From: an uncultured Oscillospiraceae bacterium
GTDB lineage: Bacteria > Bacillota > Clostridia > Oscillospirales > Oscillospiraceae
NCBI GenBank assembly: GCA_900756575.1
Contig: CAAEKQ010000015.1
Coordinates: forward strand, 1-15,302
Length of the DNA: 15,302 nucleotides
Reading direction: 5' to 3'
Below are positions 15,265 to 15,302 of this stretch, piece by piece. A program made the position numbers and the translations under genes. Position 1 is the first letter of the stretch. Every line of letters starts with the position of its first letter. Below the pieces are notes generated by a model. It made no database searches. It was not told the DNA's origin and saw only the letters and a program-made list of their open reading frames with translations.

Positions 15265-15302
15265 ACAAAAAATCTATATGGTGTTTTTAAGAGAACCGTC
15301 CC
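15265..15302. mobile_element. Possible end of an inserted element (AGAACCGTCCC)
   Basis: The last bases of the window read TTTTTAAGAGAACCGTCCC. This resembles, from memory, the end sequences of IS200-like or REP-associated transposase elements in Clostridia. The window stops here, so no transposase or opposite end can be seen. Confidence 0.3.

Noticed and set aside
15265..15302. Group II intron domain V end (ACGGTTC on the minus strand)
   Set aside because: Only the ACGGTTC is seen; the matching 5' strand and domain VI hairpin are not visible in the window, so an insertion-sequence end is at least as likely.

Overview
The window is a GC-rich stretch of an integrative and conjugative element (a Tn1549/CTn-like conjugative transposon) of the kind common in gut Clostridia (Oscillospiraceae/Lachnospiraceae-like hosts). 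This rests on the gene families and their order: Maff2, TrbL/VirB6-like, PrgI, VirB4/TraE, NlpC/P60 (CD1108-like), DUF4315, DUF4366 (CD1107-like), topoisomerase III, ArdA. The host genus is inference. Every supported gene lies on the minus strand, so transcription runs from high to low coordinates; the long plus-strand open frames are shadows caused by high GC.

Layout in the direction of transcription. 15302-15134: window edge, an imperfect inverted repeat and the 3' remnant of a Maff2 gene. 15117-15084: a strong hairpin. 15066-14200: TrbL/VirB6-like channel protein. 14186-13291: radical SAM gene broken by a 1-nt deletion. 13286-12900: PrgI. 12934-10511: VirB4 ATPase. 10518-9757: Bro-N/ANT antirepressor-like protein. 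9752-9132: unknown protein. 9139-8117: C5 cytosine DNA methyltransferase, with a second MTase-like reading frame overlapping its 3' half. 8120-6231: membrane-anchored NlpC/P60 hydrolase. 6209-5475: PP-loop (PAPS reductase family) protein. 5488-5198: DUF4315. 5208-4477: DUF4366. 4480-2378: topoisomerase III. 2391-1855: an ArdA-like half protein. 1842-1: a multidomain ArdA-DUF3846-DUF4316-like protein that runs off the left edge.

The genes form one very tight operon: junctions between TrbL and ArdA range from a 35-nt overlap to a 21-nt gap, with TTGA stop/start overlaps at two of them. Six genes (TrbL, radical SAM, PrgI, VirB4, NlpC, TopB) start with TTG, each behind a near-perfect Shine-Dalgarno. 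TrbL, PrgI, VirB4 and the NlpC protein would form the mating-pair/type IV secretion channel; TopB acts on transferred DNA. Accessory genes (radical SAM, Bro, unknown protein, methyltransferase, PP-loop protein) fill the gaps between the conserved genes. With the two ArdA-type proteins they look like a set for modifying or protecting DNA and for regulation. The coupling protein, relaxase, integrase and att sites are not in the window.

No intergenic stretch longer than about 70 nt occurs except the right edge (15224-15302), which carries the inverted repeat. No tRNA, rRNA or CRISPR array was seen.
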